NCBI RefSeq assembly: GCF_026676115.1
Contig: NZ_JAPONB010000001.1
Coordinates: 434,001 to 498,000, forward strand
Direction: 5' to 3'
DNA: 64,000 nt
From: Salinimicrobium sp. TH3
GTDB taxonomy: Bacteria; Bacteroidota; Bacteroidia; Flavobacteriales; Flavobacteriaceae
The notes below the pieces were generated by a model that was not told where the DNA came from, made no database searches, and worked only from the letters and a program-made list of their open reading frames with translations. This document shows positions 1 through 8,096 of the stretch, in pieces. A program made the translations under genes and the position numbers. Each line of letters starts with the position of its first letter. Positions within the stretch are counted from its first letter, which is position 1.

Positions 1-1
1 A

Positions 2-889
2 AATCCGCGATCAGCCGAAAGTGGGTTTGAAAAACAAACTTTGGTGGCTTTCGATATTCTGATCAACAGAGATTATGAGGAGTTTGATCTCGATGGCTTT
101 GTAAGTCGTATTCAAATCAATTTAAATTCTGTAAAAGAAGGTAAGCGTAAAATCCTGCCAATTATTATTTACAAAAAATGTTCGAATAAAGTTGAAAATA
201 AAATCAAGAAATTAGGTTTTCTCAGCTATGACCTTGGTTCTATATATGGTTCAAACATTTTAAAAATATTAGAGAATCTTTCTAAAATTTCATTTGATAA
301 AGAAGTTATTGAATATCAGAATTTTGATCAAATTATTGAAGATACTCTAGCCACTATTCATGATTCAGGACAAGAAGAACAATTAAAGGCTATCAAAGGG
401 ACCCTCTTTGAAGTGATGATGTATCAGGTTTTGAGAAACAAATATCCCTCATCAGAAATTCAGTCTAATTATTATTATAGAAGAGGCAAAGGACAAGTTA
501 CTGAGGGTTATGAGTATGACTATGTAATCAGATCATCTAATCCAAAGGAAATAGTGATTGTAGAGCTCAAAGGTTATAAAGCAAATTATGAAATCCCTTT
601 AGGTGACTCTAAAACAAAAGGATCAATTAGCTGGTTTTTCCGAAAAACTTTACCTTTTATAAAGGAGAAATTTCAGAACGATATTTCTGAAGGTTACCAG
701 TTCCGAGGATGTTATATTACAACCGGCGGCTATTCTAAAGATGCCCTGGATTCCCTGAAAAAATTAAATGAATCGAAGCTGAAGCCGAAGGATCTTGAAA
801 TTTTTTACGATAGGAAAGAATTGCTAAACCTTATGGAAACTAAAAATTTTCATCAATTAAAGAAGATTATTGAAAAATTTTATGCTTAG
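2..889 (+). CDS. PD-(D/E)XK nuclease-like protein, 5' end outside window
   Basis: The frame is open from base 2 with no stop, so this is the C-terminal part of a longer protein; the first possible internal start is a TTG at 41. Numbered from that TTG, the second half carries the order expected of a PD-(D/E)XK nuclease fold: a helix with Glu124 (LFEVMM), Asp160 (EYDYVI) and Glu175-x-Lys177 (VELKGY) on adjacent strands. This is the core of many restriction and defence nucleases and of some repair nucleases. The family call is by motif only. It is AT-rich and lies in the tRNA-associated island, 24 bases tail-to-tail from the next gene on the other strand. I do not recognise the N-terminal region visible here. 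Confidence 0.6.
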   Translation, partial: NPRSAESGFEKQTLVAFDILINRDYEEFDLDGFVSRIQINLNSVKEGKRKILPIIIYKKCSNKVENKIKKLGFLSYDLGSIYGSNILKILENLSKISFDKEVIEYQNFDQIIEDTLATIHDSGQEEQLKAIKGTLFEVMMYQVLRNKYPSSEIQSNYYYRRGKGQVTEGYEYDYVIRSSNPKEIVIVELKGYKANYEIPLGDSKTKGSISWFFRKTLPFIKEKFQNDISEGYQFRGCYITTGGYSKDALDSLKKLNESKLKPKDLEIFYDRKELLNLMETKNFHQLKKIIEKFYA

Positions 890-913
890 GTAAATGCTGA
901 AAAAATTCACAAT

Positions 914-1243
914 TTAAGACTTCTTATCTCCTACTATCCCCCTCAACTCATCCAAAAGATCTCCCTCTTCAACGGGAATCATTCTTGAGGCAAGCTCTAG
1001 CACATCTTGAATGTTATGCTTGGGATTACGATCTGCGGAATAGGCTTTAAAATCTCCATGCTCAAGAGAATTGATGCATAGGTAGAGTAGGGAACGAATG
1101 GTGAACAATAATTCACCATAACCTTCTACGTAAAGCAGATCGACCTTATATTTTCCCTTGTAGGTGTCGTGCGGCTTTAGTATTACCAGCTTATTTTTTA
1201 GCAACTCTACCATTGCCTGTTCTTTAGTTTTCTGCGTTTTCAT
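914..1243 (-). CDS. Small hypothetical protein coupled to the HEPN-like gene
   Basis: A 109-residue protein with no signal peptide or membrane segment; rich in Lys, Leu and Glu and probably mostly helical in its second half. Its ATG lies inside the 3' end of the upstream gene (20-base overlap), so translation is almost certainly coupled and the two products are likely partners. I do not recognise the family. The position, second gene of the minus-strand arm of a divergent locus with XRE-type operators, suggests it takes part in the same system, but no activity can be assigned. Confidence 0.65.
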   Translation of the reverse strand: MKTQKTKEQAMVELLKNKLVILKPHDTYKGKYKVDLLYVEGYGELLFTIRSLLYLCINSLEHGDFKAYSADRNPKHNIQDVLELASRMIPVEEGDLLDELRGIVGDKKS

Positions 1244-2945
1244 TATTCTTCTCTTTTAGTTCTATCTCCAGTGCTTTTATCTTTTCCTCGACAACATTCT
1301 CCATCTCATTAATAAAAGCCTGACTTCTGGTAAGGAGAATATCTGTATCTACAAGACTGTGCCGGTCACTTGTTTTAAATTTTAGGTCTTGAGTAGAATT
1401 GATTAACTTGTTGAACAACCTCTGATCTTCTTCATACTTTCTGGGGAAACAAGAATCAGGAGCATCTGAAAAGTTGCTGCAAAGGTCCAGGAGGTATTCC
1501 AGCTTTGTATTATCGGGACGCAAACCTAGGATTACGTAAATGGCTCCCAAGCTGATTTGCTGTAGGGCAAGATGTTGCAGACTCAGTTCTGTGGCATCAT
1601 CGTCTCCTTCAACTTCGGAGGTAGCTCTCAAGAAGCCGTGAGCTCTACTTTGACGGATGGAAAAATCTCTCTTGATTTTCTGTATATCTTCTTCAGACGG
1701 TTTTACCTGGTCTGGTATTTCTATTGAAAATTGAGGATCTGAATAGACAAGTGTCCCTTCTTTTAAAATGCGGTGAAGAAATAAGTTTCCCTTACAAAGG
1801 GCCTGCTCTATCCTTTTTGGAGTTGTGACTATTATGGAGGTGGTAATTAGCCCCTTGCTTTTCTCAGTAATCAGCTGGGAGATTCTACTTGGATAAATAC
1901 CGACTGTATCATTGGTCACCACTAATAGATCATAATTTAAAAAAGAAGTAGTTTGAGTTCCTTCAAAGTTTTGTCTCACTCTATAACCTTTCCTTTTCCC
2001 AAAAGAAACGATCTTTAGTGGAGTTACCATTTCAGAAACGGTCTCCTTTAGAAGTTTAAAAACCTTTTCCTCATCATCACCTAATGAGGGATCCACTTCG
2101 ACTTCAGCAGTTCTCATATGTATATTTTCTCTTCCTTTAGCCAGGAGTTTTTGACAACCCTCAAATCGGAAACTGAAAATTTCCCTTACCTGGTTCTCCA
2201 TTATTTGAGCTCTTTCCTCTAAAACCTTTATTTCTCTTTTGGTAACATCAAATGCGGAATGGTACCGGCTCTCGCTGTATGCTCTATCTAAAACTTCCAG
2301 TAATTGAAGTTCGACTCTCTTGTCTGTGTTGAAAATCGGGCCAGCGCCATGAATGAATGGATGGGCATAAACCAGATGATTTTTAATTTTATGGCAAATC
2401 AATGGTTTTCCCATTGCAAAAGTCTCCATGCAGCGATAGAGCCATTCAATTTTTTGATGAATCAGAAATGCTGCGCCAGCCCATTCTTTTCTTTTCCTGT
2501 AAAAGCTAATTCCTTCTGTAAAAGAACTGATTCGGTTAATTTCCCTTTCGAAGTTGGAGGTAGCCTTTTTTAGAAGAAATTCCACATTTTCCCTTTCTTC
2601 ATTTAAGGAGATTACAGAGATCTGCGATCCATAAATCGGCTTTCCTAAGAGGCAGTTCTTAATAAAGTACAGATTGCCTTTGCTCAATTCTTCCTGTGCA
2701 TAGGTAAAGGAATATATCCTACGTCGTTTGCTCGGGAGAGTCTTCAGTATCTTCTCAACTTGCGAAGAAAGTTCTGTCGAATTCATCAGACAATCTTCTT
2801 TTAAGATGGAAGTAACAATTATACCTTCAAAAGGATCTTCTAAAAGATATACCTGTGCGACTTCTTCTACTTCTTTTATTCTCCTTCTGAATTCCTCCAT
2901 TGCAGCAGGGTCAATAGCTTCAAAATTTTCAACAGCATGTTCCAT
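1224..2945 (-). CDS. Protein with duplicated nucleotidyltransferase-like/HEPN-like unit
   Basis: 573 residues that read as two degenerate copies of one unit. Copy 1 has a KGNLYF...LLGKPIYGS segment (about 89-107) then a helical part (about 150-250) ending in RAYSESRYHSAFD. Copy 2 has NYDLLVV (337-343), KGNLFL...LKEGTLVYSD (385-403), then SLQHLALQQ...YVILGLRP...KLEYLLDLCSNF (about 455-492) and DRHSLVD (527-533). The KGN(Y/F)F...G...YS and helical segments are the pattern of minimal nucleotidyltransferase plus HEPN proteins of Bacteroidota. A clean catalytic GS-DxD site or HEPN RNase Rx4-6H motif is not obvious, so it may be a sensor or binding protein. It is divergent from the XRE operon across a spacer with two palindromic operators. 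HEPN-like assignment is inference from the helical signature. Confidence 0.55.
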   Translation of the reverse strand: MEHAVENFEAIDPAAMEEFRRRIKEVEEVAQVYLLEDPFEGIIVTSILKEDCLMNSTELSSQVEKILKTLPSKRRRIYSFTYAQEELSKGNLYFIKNCLLGKPIYGSQISVISLNEERENVEFLLKKATSNFEREINRISSFTEGISFYRKRKEWAGAAFLIHQKIEWLYRCMETFAMGKPLICHKIKNHLVYAHPFIHGAGPIFNTDKRVELQLLEVLDRAYSESRYHSAFDVTKREIKVLEERAQIMENQVREIFSFRFEGCQKLLAKGRENIHMRTAEVEVDPSLGDDEEKVFKLLKETVSEMVTPLKIVSFGKRKGYRVRQNFEGTQTTSFLNYDLLVVTNDTVGIYPSRISQLITEKSKGLITTSIIVTTPKRIEQALCKGNLFLHRILKEGTLVYSDPQFSIEIPDQVKPSEEDIQKIKRDFSIRQSRAHGFLRATSEVEGDDDATELSLQHLALQQISLGAIYVILGLRPDNTKLEYLLDLCSNFSDAPDSCFPRKYEEDQRLFNKLINSTQDLKFKTSDRHSLVDTDILLTRSQAFINEMENVVEEKIKALEIELKEKNNENAEN

Positions 2946-3005
2946 AATTTTCCTAAATTGGCGTTAATATTCCGACTCTTTAACTTCCCTACAAGCTATA
3001 TCGAG

Positions 3006-3020
3006 TTGGTACCGTACCAA
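3006..3020. promoter_or_regulatory. Palindromic operator 1, TTGGTAC-C-GTACCAA
   Basis: A perfect 7+1+7 palindrome in the spacer between the divergent HEPN-like gene (starts 2945, minus) and the XRE gene (starts 3115, plus). Palindromes of this size are typical binding sites of dimeric XRE-family repressors, and the XRE gene is adjacent. Assignment to that regulator is inference. Confidence 0.6.
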
Positions 3021-3031
3021 ACCAGAAACAC

Positions 3032-3044
3032 TGGTACTTTACCA
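3032..3044. promoter_or_regulatory. Palindromic operator 2, TGGTA-CTT-TACCA
   Basis: A second dyad with the same TGGTA/TACCA arms, centre about 25 bases from the centre of operator 1, followed by a half site TTTACCAA at 3059-3066. The repeated arms and spacing support cooperative binding of the neighbouring XRE protein and shared control of both transcription directions. Confidence 0.55.
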
Positions 3045-3114
3045 AAGAAGGATTGTATTTTACCAATTTTGGAAAACAGCGAATTATTTAAAAGAAGAAG
3101 TTTTATTTTTAAGT

Positions 3115-3522
3115 ATGGAAACAGCAACTAAATCTAACCACATTGGCCGTAAAATCAGCCGTATCCGGGAACTTCGAGGCATGAAGCAGGAAGCTCTTGC
3201 CGCAGAACTTGGTATCAGCCAACAAAGTGTATCTCATCTTGAACAAAGCGAATCAATAGAGGAAGAAAAACTGGAAAAAGTAGCTAAAGCCTTAGGAGTT
3301 ACTAAAGAAGGAATAGAAAATTTTTCTGAGGAGGCAATTCTGAACATAATTGGGAACACCTACCATGTAGACAATTCATCTGCCGTGAATTATGGATGCA
3401 CCTTTAATCCTCTCGACAAGTTAGTAGAAGCCTACGAGGAAAATAAAAAGTTGTACGAAAGACTGCTCGAGGCGGAGAAGGAGAAGGTTTCCATCTTGCA
3501 AAAGTTCTCAAAACAGTTATAG
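3115..3522 (+). CDS. XRE-family helix-turn-helix regulator
   Basis: 135 residues with an N-terminal Cro/C1-type HTH at about 10-65: IGRKISRIRELRGMKQEAL, then the recognition helix region GISQQSVSHLE. The C-terminal half is charged and ends in a probable coiled coil (about 105-135) that could mediate dimerisation. It is the first gene of the plus-strand arm; the next gene begins 5 bases after its stop. Palindromic sites upstream at 3006-3044 suggest autoregulation and control of the divergent HEPN-like gene. Whether it represses, or senses a signal to induce the locus, cannot be read from the sequence. Confidence 0.85.
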   Translation: METATKSNHIGRKISRIRELRGMKQEALAAELGISQQSVSHLEQSESIEEEKLEKVAKALGVTKEGIENFSEEAILNIIGNTYHVDNSSAVNYGCTFNPLDKLVEAYEENKKLYERLLEAEKEKVSILQKFSKQL

Positions 3523-3527
3523 GTAAT

Positions 3528-4529
3528 ATGGAGATATCCAAAGTTGTAATTCATCAAATCGCCAAGGAGCAGGGAGTTAATTATACTGAGCTTTACGAAA
3601 CAGACAATATCCTAAAAATAAATGAGAATGTTCAAAATCTAATTGAAAAATTGAATGAAGCTTTTAAGAAGGATGAAAAAGTTATTCGTAGCGAATTTTT
3701 AGAAGAAAGAAATGATTTTCAGGAAACAATTAGAACATTTGTTGATGATGAGACTGAAGAAGCTTTTCTCCATTTCACTAAAAGGTCAATCAGAAGAATC
3801 AACGATTTATTGACAGGTTCTAATCTTGCTACTGGCGGATACTTTGTTTATGCCGATTATAAGAATAACGGTCTGGACTATGTGGGGGTATTTTTAGTTC
3901 GTGATAGTGAAGAAATCATTTTCGACAAAGATGAAGATGGAACGTTTATAGTAAACAAAACAGTTATTATAAATACAAAAAAGTTGGCCATGGCGGCCAG
4001 AATAAACAAGAATAAGCTCCAAAAAAATAAAAGCAGGTATTTGCACTTCACCTTTAAACAAGCTGATATATCAGATTATTTCGTTAGTTGGATTGAAGTG
4101 CGTCTATCAGAGAAGAACTTAGAGGACACAAAAACTCTTGTCAATTTGATTAATAATCATGTTGAAATGCCGATTGACCCAGCGACGCAAGCTGTTTATG
4201 AGCCAGAAAAACTTCGGAATAGTGTTTATGACTATATCCAATCAGTTGGAAGAGTGGTGAAAATAAGTGAATTGAGTAGTGCGTTTTGGGATGACAAGGA
4301 TTATTTGGCCACCGTCATAGAAAATAATAACATAGATATCAATCAAGAGTTCCGGGCTGTAGCTTCAATTCTTTCCAGATTTAAAAAGTATTCTATATCT
4401 TCCGGCAAGATCCGAGTGAGTTTCTCCAGATCGGATATTGATCAGGGGCGCATATACTCTGGAGAAGGTAATCTCTTGGTAATAGATAACCAGGTTCTGA
4501 AAAATAAGTTTCAGAAGTTAGATGAATAG
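3528..4529 (+). CDS. Nucleoid-associated NdpA/YejK-like protein
   Basis: 333 residues, close to the length of the 37-kDa nucleoid-associated protein family (NdpA/YejK). Family-like features: VVIHQIAKE at the start, FTKRSIRRINDLL near 85, the GGYFVYADY...VGVFLVRD strand pair at about 103-125, and a conserved-looking C-terminal half. YejK of E. coli binds the nucleoid; its function is poorly known. Here the gene sits in a small island operon between an XRE regulator and a membrane protein and overlaps the latter by 8 bases, a context unlike the housekeeping copy. A role in recognising foreign DNA is possible but is inference. Confidence 0.6.
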   Translation: MEISKVVIHQIAKEQGVNYTELYETDNILKINENVQNLIEKLNEAFKKDEKVIRSEFLEERNDFQETIRTFVDDETEEAFLHFTKRSIRRINDLLTGSNLATGGYFVYADYKNNGLDYVGVFLVRDSEEIIFDKDEDGTFIVNKTVIINTKKLAMAARINKNKLQKNKSRYLHFTFKQADISDYFVSWIEVRLSEKNLEDTKTLVNLINNHVEMPIDPATQAVYEPEKLRNSVYDYIQSVGRVVKISELSSAFWDDKDYLATVIENNNIDINQEFRAVASILSRFKKYSISSGKIRVSFSRSDIDQGRIYSGEGNLLVIDNQVLKNKFQKLDE

Positions 4530-5823
4530 TTTAGAAATTTATCGATTTCTTTTTCAAAATCCAGAATTTGAATGGTTCTATCATGAAACCGAAACCAAAA
4601 AGCTGGAATTTCCCGAGGACAACAATTTAGAAGTCTTTCTCGACGACATCGGAATTTCAGTTGAAATAATCCAAAATAAAATAGCGTTTGAAAAGTATCA
4701 ACTCCCATTTACTTTTTTCAACAGTGTCGTAGAATTTAACAAGGAGATCAAGGCAACAGCTTTTGATAATGATATTGTAGTTCACAAAATCAATGATAAC
4801 GATTTTCTTTGGTATGATCATGAAGAAAAGAAAAGTAAAGTAAATGGTGAAGTAGCTTCAGACACTTTCCTAATGCAAAATGCGGAGAGTTATTTTAGGC
4901 TTCTGAATTTTTTCAAGGCTGAGGCTCGAAAGGAGGCTGATGACATTTTCTCTTTAGTAGATTTCTTCTCAGAGAGCAATAGAAGTTTTGTTCTAACTGC
5001 CTTCGCTGAAAAAAAGCGATTAGTTATAAGATACCCCCAAAGGGGCCTTCCTGATCTTAATGAGATGAAAAATATCTCAACTGATGTACAGGATTTTTTA
5101 GATCTATACGAATCCAACGATCAATTTCCCATTTTTTTGAAAAACTCTCTTATCGATAAATGCTACAATATTTCGGGCGATAAGTTGTCCTGTATTTGTC
5201 ATCAGTTGAAGGAAGTTGTCCAGGAAGCTAAACTTAATTTCAACGTTTACCTTCATGGTATTTCTTTGGAAAAAATAAAAGCTGAATACAAGGAGTATAA
5301 AAACAAATATTATTCGGGTCAGAATGAAGTGCTAAACAAAATTTCAGGACAAATTTTAGCTCTTCCTTTATCTGTAGCTGCTTCTGCATTTGCCATAAAC
5401 CGTCTAAATGATTCTGAAACGGGGATATCTTTGGTTCTGACGGGACTCTTTATCTTTACTGTCTATATAAGCTACTTGATCCATATATATTGGAAAGATT
5501 TGATTTCAACTAAAGTCCAGATGGACTACGACTTTTCATTACTGAGCAGTCAATCTTTTTTTGAAGAACATGTGGAAGAACTTGAACATTTTAAGGATAT
5601 CAAAATAAAACTACATGACAGAATTAAACGTCTTTCCTCTGGTTTAAGAATTTATTCATTTTCTATTTGGTTCTTAAACATTTTACTTTGTATTTATGGC
5701 CTCAATTTTATCTTTCCTAGCGCAACAGTTACTCAGAACCTGATGCTTTTCTTAGGCCTTATGCTCATCTTTGCTTGCGTCGATACATATTTGATTTTTT
5801 CTGAGGACTCTAAATCATTATAA
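4522..5823 (+). CDS. Four-helix membrane protein of unknown function
   Basis: 433 residues. The first 270 look soluble and acidic; the C-terminal third holds two hydrophobic hairpins, about 276-293 with 302-322 and 377-396 with 404-426, separated by a charged segment (about 325-375). The ATG lies inside the NdpA-like gene (8-base overlap), so the two are translationally coupled. A large cytosolic sensor-like domain with a small membrane module at the C-terminus is the general plan of membrane-acting effectors in defence systems, but I do not recognise this family and the role is inference. Transcription probably ends downstream of 5823. Confidence 0.7.
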   Translation: MNSLEIYRFLFQNPEFEWFYHETETKKLEFPEDNNLEVFLDDIGISVEIIQNKIAFEKYQLPFTFFNSVVEFNKEIKATAFDNDIVVHKINDNDFLWYDHEEKKSKVNGEVASDTFLMQNAESYFRLLNFFKAEARKEADDIFSLVDFFSESNRSFVLTAFAEKKRLVIRYPQRGLPDLNEMKNISTDVQDFLDLYESNDQFPIFLKNSLIDKCYNISGDKLSCICHQLKEVVQEAKLNFNVYLHGISLEKIKAEYKEYKNKYYSGQNEVLNKISGQILALPLSVAASAFAINRLNDSETGISLVLTGLFIFTVYISYLIHIYWKDLISTKVQMDYDFSLLSSQSFFEEHVEELEHFKDIKIKLHDRIKRLSSGLRIYSFSIWFLNILLCIYGLNFIFPSATVTQNLMLFLGLMLIFACVDTYLIFSEDSKSL

Positions 5824-5914
5824 GGAACAGACTTTTCTGCAGGAGTATAGAAACAATAAAGATCCTGCTTTATCAACAAAAGAAGGTTTTAAAATTTGTT
5901 TGAAACTTTTATCA

Positions 5915-7249
5915 CTAGTGAAAATTTATTACACTCTCCAATGCATCATCTGCCTCTTTGTGAATAAAATTTGCCTGATAATTTAAGGTGGTTTTGAGGT
6001 CACTGTGCCTATAAAGTTTTTGGAGCATGAGAGGGTGGATTTTATCGCCTGCTATGTTTCCGAAAGTATGGCGGGCAATGTGATTAGAAAGGTTTTTGTC
6101 TATTTCACATTCTTCAGCTATTCGCTTCAGAAATTTATTCAAAACTTTGGTAGCATTCCTCATTTTTACAAATACGCTTTTCTGATCCTGTGGATCTGCA
6201 TCTTTTAAAAAAGGGAAAATGTAGCCGTTGTTTTCCTTTTTATCCTCCAGGTATAGGTTAAAGATAGCTTTGGCTTTGTCCGGAACTTTAAAGCTCAGTG
6301 GCTTTTCATTTTTATTCATCACATAGTAGAGGCGACCATCCTTTATGTCTGACCATTTAAGTGCTACTACATCTGAGATCCTTATACCTGCAAAGTAGAA
6401 TGAAACAAGCCAGATATTCCTGGTATGCCACATAGAAGAATGGTTTTCCGCCGCAAGATTTTCTATTCTGGTCACTTCTTCAGAGGTTAAACCTATTTTG
6501 TTCCCTGAGCCTATCCTGATCTTTTCTTTGTCGCCCGCAAAAGGATAATATTTGGGAGAAACAATTCCATCTTTTATGGCGACATTGAAGAGCGTTCTAA
6601 TGAAAATAAGTTGATTGGTAATAGTTCGGGTCTTGTGCCCCATATAAGTGGAGCAAAAGATCTTGTACTTATTCAGAAAAGATTCATTGATTTCCCGGAA
6701 CTCCAGCCGCGTATTCTTCTTAAAATAAGAAATGGCATCCTCGAAAGTAAGTTGACCTTTTCTGGTCTTACTTACTCTTAAGCGTCTCCGTTCCTTTATT
6801 CCTTTTATGACTTCTTCTTTCTTCAGAGAGGTCTTAAGGTTTAAGAACTCTTCCAGGTTGTAAAGAATAGATAACTCAGATTTTGCGACAGAAAAAGTTC
6901 CTTTGTCGTGCTTTTGCTTTACACGTTCGGCGGCTACAGCTAAGAAAGATTGCGAACCTCCCGGTCCTTTGAGCTTATTTTTGATTTGCTTGGGTGTCAA
7001 ATCATCTTCTGCATGAAAATACAGATCCTGAGCCTCAGTAATTTTCTTCATCAGGAAATGGTTCAGTTTTTTATGGTTAGGGTGACTCTTCTTAACCTTT
7101 TGAAACTTTTTATCCCAATCCTTCTCCAAAACGTAGTGTCCCAGCCAATGATAATTTGTCTTATAATTTTCACTGATTCTAAGAGCAAGAGGAATAGTTC
7201 CATCTTTCTTGATCATGTTTTTGCGAAGGACAACTTTTATACTGGCCAT
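5915..7249 (-). CDS. Tyrosine recombinase (island integrase)
   Basis: 444 residues with the domain order of Bacteroidota site-specific recombinases: N-terminal Arm-DNA-binding beta domain (about 1-90), SAM-like core-binding domain (about 165-235), and catalytic domain (about 255-430). The catalytic set is complete: Arg290 (AGIRISDV), His390-x-x-Arg393-His394 (NHIARHTF), His415 (YRHSDLKTT) and nucleophile Tyr424. The gene starts about 175 bases from a tRNA 3' fragment (7425-7466), the expected distance from an attachment site, so it is the likely integrase of the island that occupies the left end of the window. Confidence 0.93.
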   Translation of the reverse strand: MASIKVVLRKNMIKKDGTIPLALRISENYKTNYHWLGHYVLEKDWDKKFQKVKKSHPNHKKLNHFLMKKITEAQDLYFHAEDDLTPKQIKNKLKGPGGSQSFLAVAAERVKQKHDKGTFSVAKSELSILYNLEEFLNLKTSLKKEEVIKGIKERRRLRVSKTRKGQLTFEDAISYFKKNTRLEFREINESFLNKYKIFCSTYMGHKTRTITNQLIFIRTLFNVAIKDGIVSPKYYPFAGDKEKIRIGSGNKIGLTSEEVTRIENLAAENHSSMWHTRNIWLVSFYFAGIRISDVVALKWSDIKDGRLYYVMNKNEKPLSFKVPDKAKAIFNLYLEDKKENNGYIFPFLKDADPQDQKSVFVKMRNATKVLNKFLKRIAEECEIDKNLSNHIARHTFGNIAGDKIHPLMLQKLYRHSDLKTTLNYQANFIHKEADDALESVINFH

Positions 7250-7424
7250 AATCCACTTATTTTTAAACTATTAAAGATAGTTAAAAGTTCAAAAAACTAG
7301 TACAGAATAAGTACAGAATAATTTCATTTTAACCCCTTTTTTTTGATATCTGTAAAAATGGTAACCTCTGTAAACAATAGTGTTTATACGGGTTTTTAGA
7401 ATTTTGATGTTTTCCTAATTGCAG
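7250..7424. other. Spacer upstream of the integrase
   Basis: AT-rich, no convincing reading frame. It must carry the integrase promoter on the minus strand and probably arm-type integrase binding sites. A tandem-like pair TAGTACAGAATAA / AAGTACAGAATAA lies at about 7299-7322 and could be such arm sites; this is inference. Confidence 0.35.
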
Positions 7425-7466
7425 CTCATAACCCGAAGGTCACTGGTTCGAGTCCAGTTCCCGCTA
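7425..7466 (+). repeat. tRNA-Met(CAU) 3' half, island attachment site
   Basis: The sequence begins at the anticodon loop (CTCATAA) and continues as the 3' side of the anticodon stem (CCCGA), variable loop, a complete T arm (ACTGG / TTCGAGT / CCAGT) and the acceptor 3' strand TCCCGCT with discriminator A. The upstream bases do not pair with CCCGA, so no complete tRNA exists here. Such fragments are left when an element integrates in the anticodon-loop to 3'-end part of a tRNA gene. The CCCGA stem strand is typical of initiator tRNA. The intact gene, at the other island boundary, would be left of the window. Confidence 0.75.
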
Positions 7467-7472
7467 CTTGCA

Positions 7473-7500
7473 AAACCACCTTTTTAAGGTGGTTTTTTTT
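7473..7500 (+). terminator. Rho-independent terminator after the tRNA fragment
   Basis: Stem AAACCACC / GGTGGTTT with a 7-base loop followed by a T run. It lies just downstream of the tRNA 3' half, where the terminator of the original tRNA gene would be expected, which supports the view that 7425-7500 is the distal part of an ancestral tRNA locus. Confidence 0.8.
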
Positions 7501-7586
7501 GTTTCTTATTCTTTTATCGTCCTTGCTACTATTTCTGCAAATCCCGCTCGAATGACAACGAAAGCGGAGAGTGCTCTTCTGCAAAT

Positions 7587-8057
7587 CTAATAAAGATCGA
7601 CGATGAAATATTCCTGGTCTCCAAAACGGAAACTTTCCCCTTTCTTTTTCCCCGTCATTTCCTGAAAAATCGGAGAATCCCTTGATATTCCGAGAAAGGA
7701 TTTTCCATTCACATCAAAATTCTCAATACTAACCGAAGGAAAAAAAGTGGCCTTATCGGTTTCTACAATACTTCCCAGAGCAACCCGGTCCTTGATCCCT
7801 AAATTTTCTTTTAATATTTGCAACAGATCCATTTCCTTTAGAACAAAATTTAATTCCCTGTCTAAATTCTCGATCATTTCACTGCTTCCACTGTTGAATC
7901 CTCCCTGTCCCAAATCATATTGATCTTCATTTACGGCCATCTCACTGTTTTTCATCTCCTGAATACTTCCTCGGAAATCATTAATGATTTGTTTTTGCCG
8001 ATCTATTGCCTTCTCCAGGACTAATTCTTTGTACTTCAATTTCGAGTTCATAGTCAT
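7587..8057 (-). CDS. GreA/GreB-family transcription factor-like protein
   Basis: 156 residues: an N-terminal helical hairpin-like part (about 1-80, rich in Lys, Glu and Asp) and a C-terminal domain with the Gre FKBP-like pattern RVALGSIVETD...FFPSV...GISRDSPIFQEMTGKKKGESF. Gre factors enter the RNA polymerase secondary channel to stimulate transcript cleavage or modulate initiation. The acidic tip of a true Gre coiled coil is not clear, so it may be a Gre-like homologue of the Rnk or Gfh type. It lies 39 bases downstream of the BON protein gene on the same strand and is likely co-transcribed with it. Confidence 0.75.
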   Translation of the reverse strand: MTMNSKLKYKELVLEKAIDRQKQIINDFRGSIQEMKNSEMAVNEDQYDLGQGGFNSGSSEMIENLDRELNFVLKEMDLLQILKENLGIKDRVALGSIVETDKATFFPSVSIENFDVNGKSFLGISRDSPIFQEMTGKKKGESFRFGDQEYFIVDLY

Positions 8058-8096
8058 AAACTTTTTTGATTCTTTTTTAATTAGATCAACTACGTG

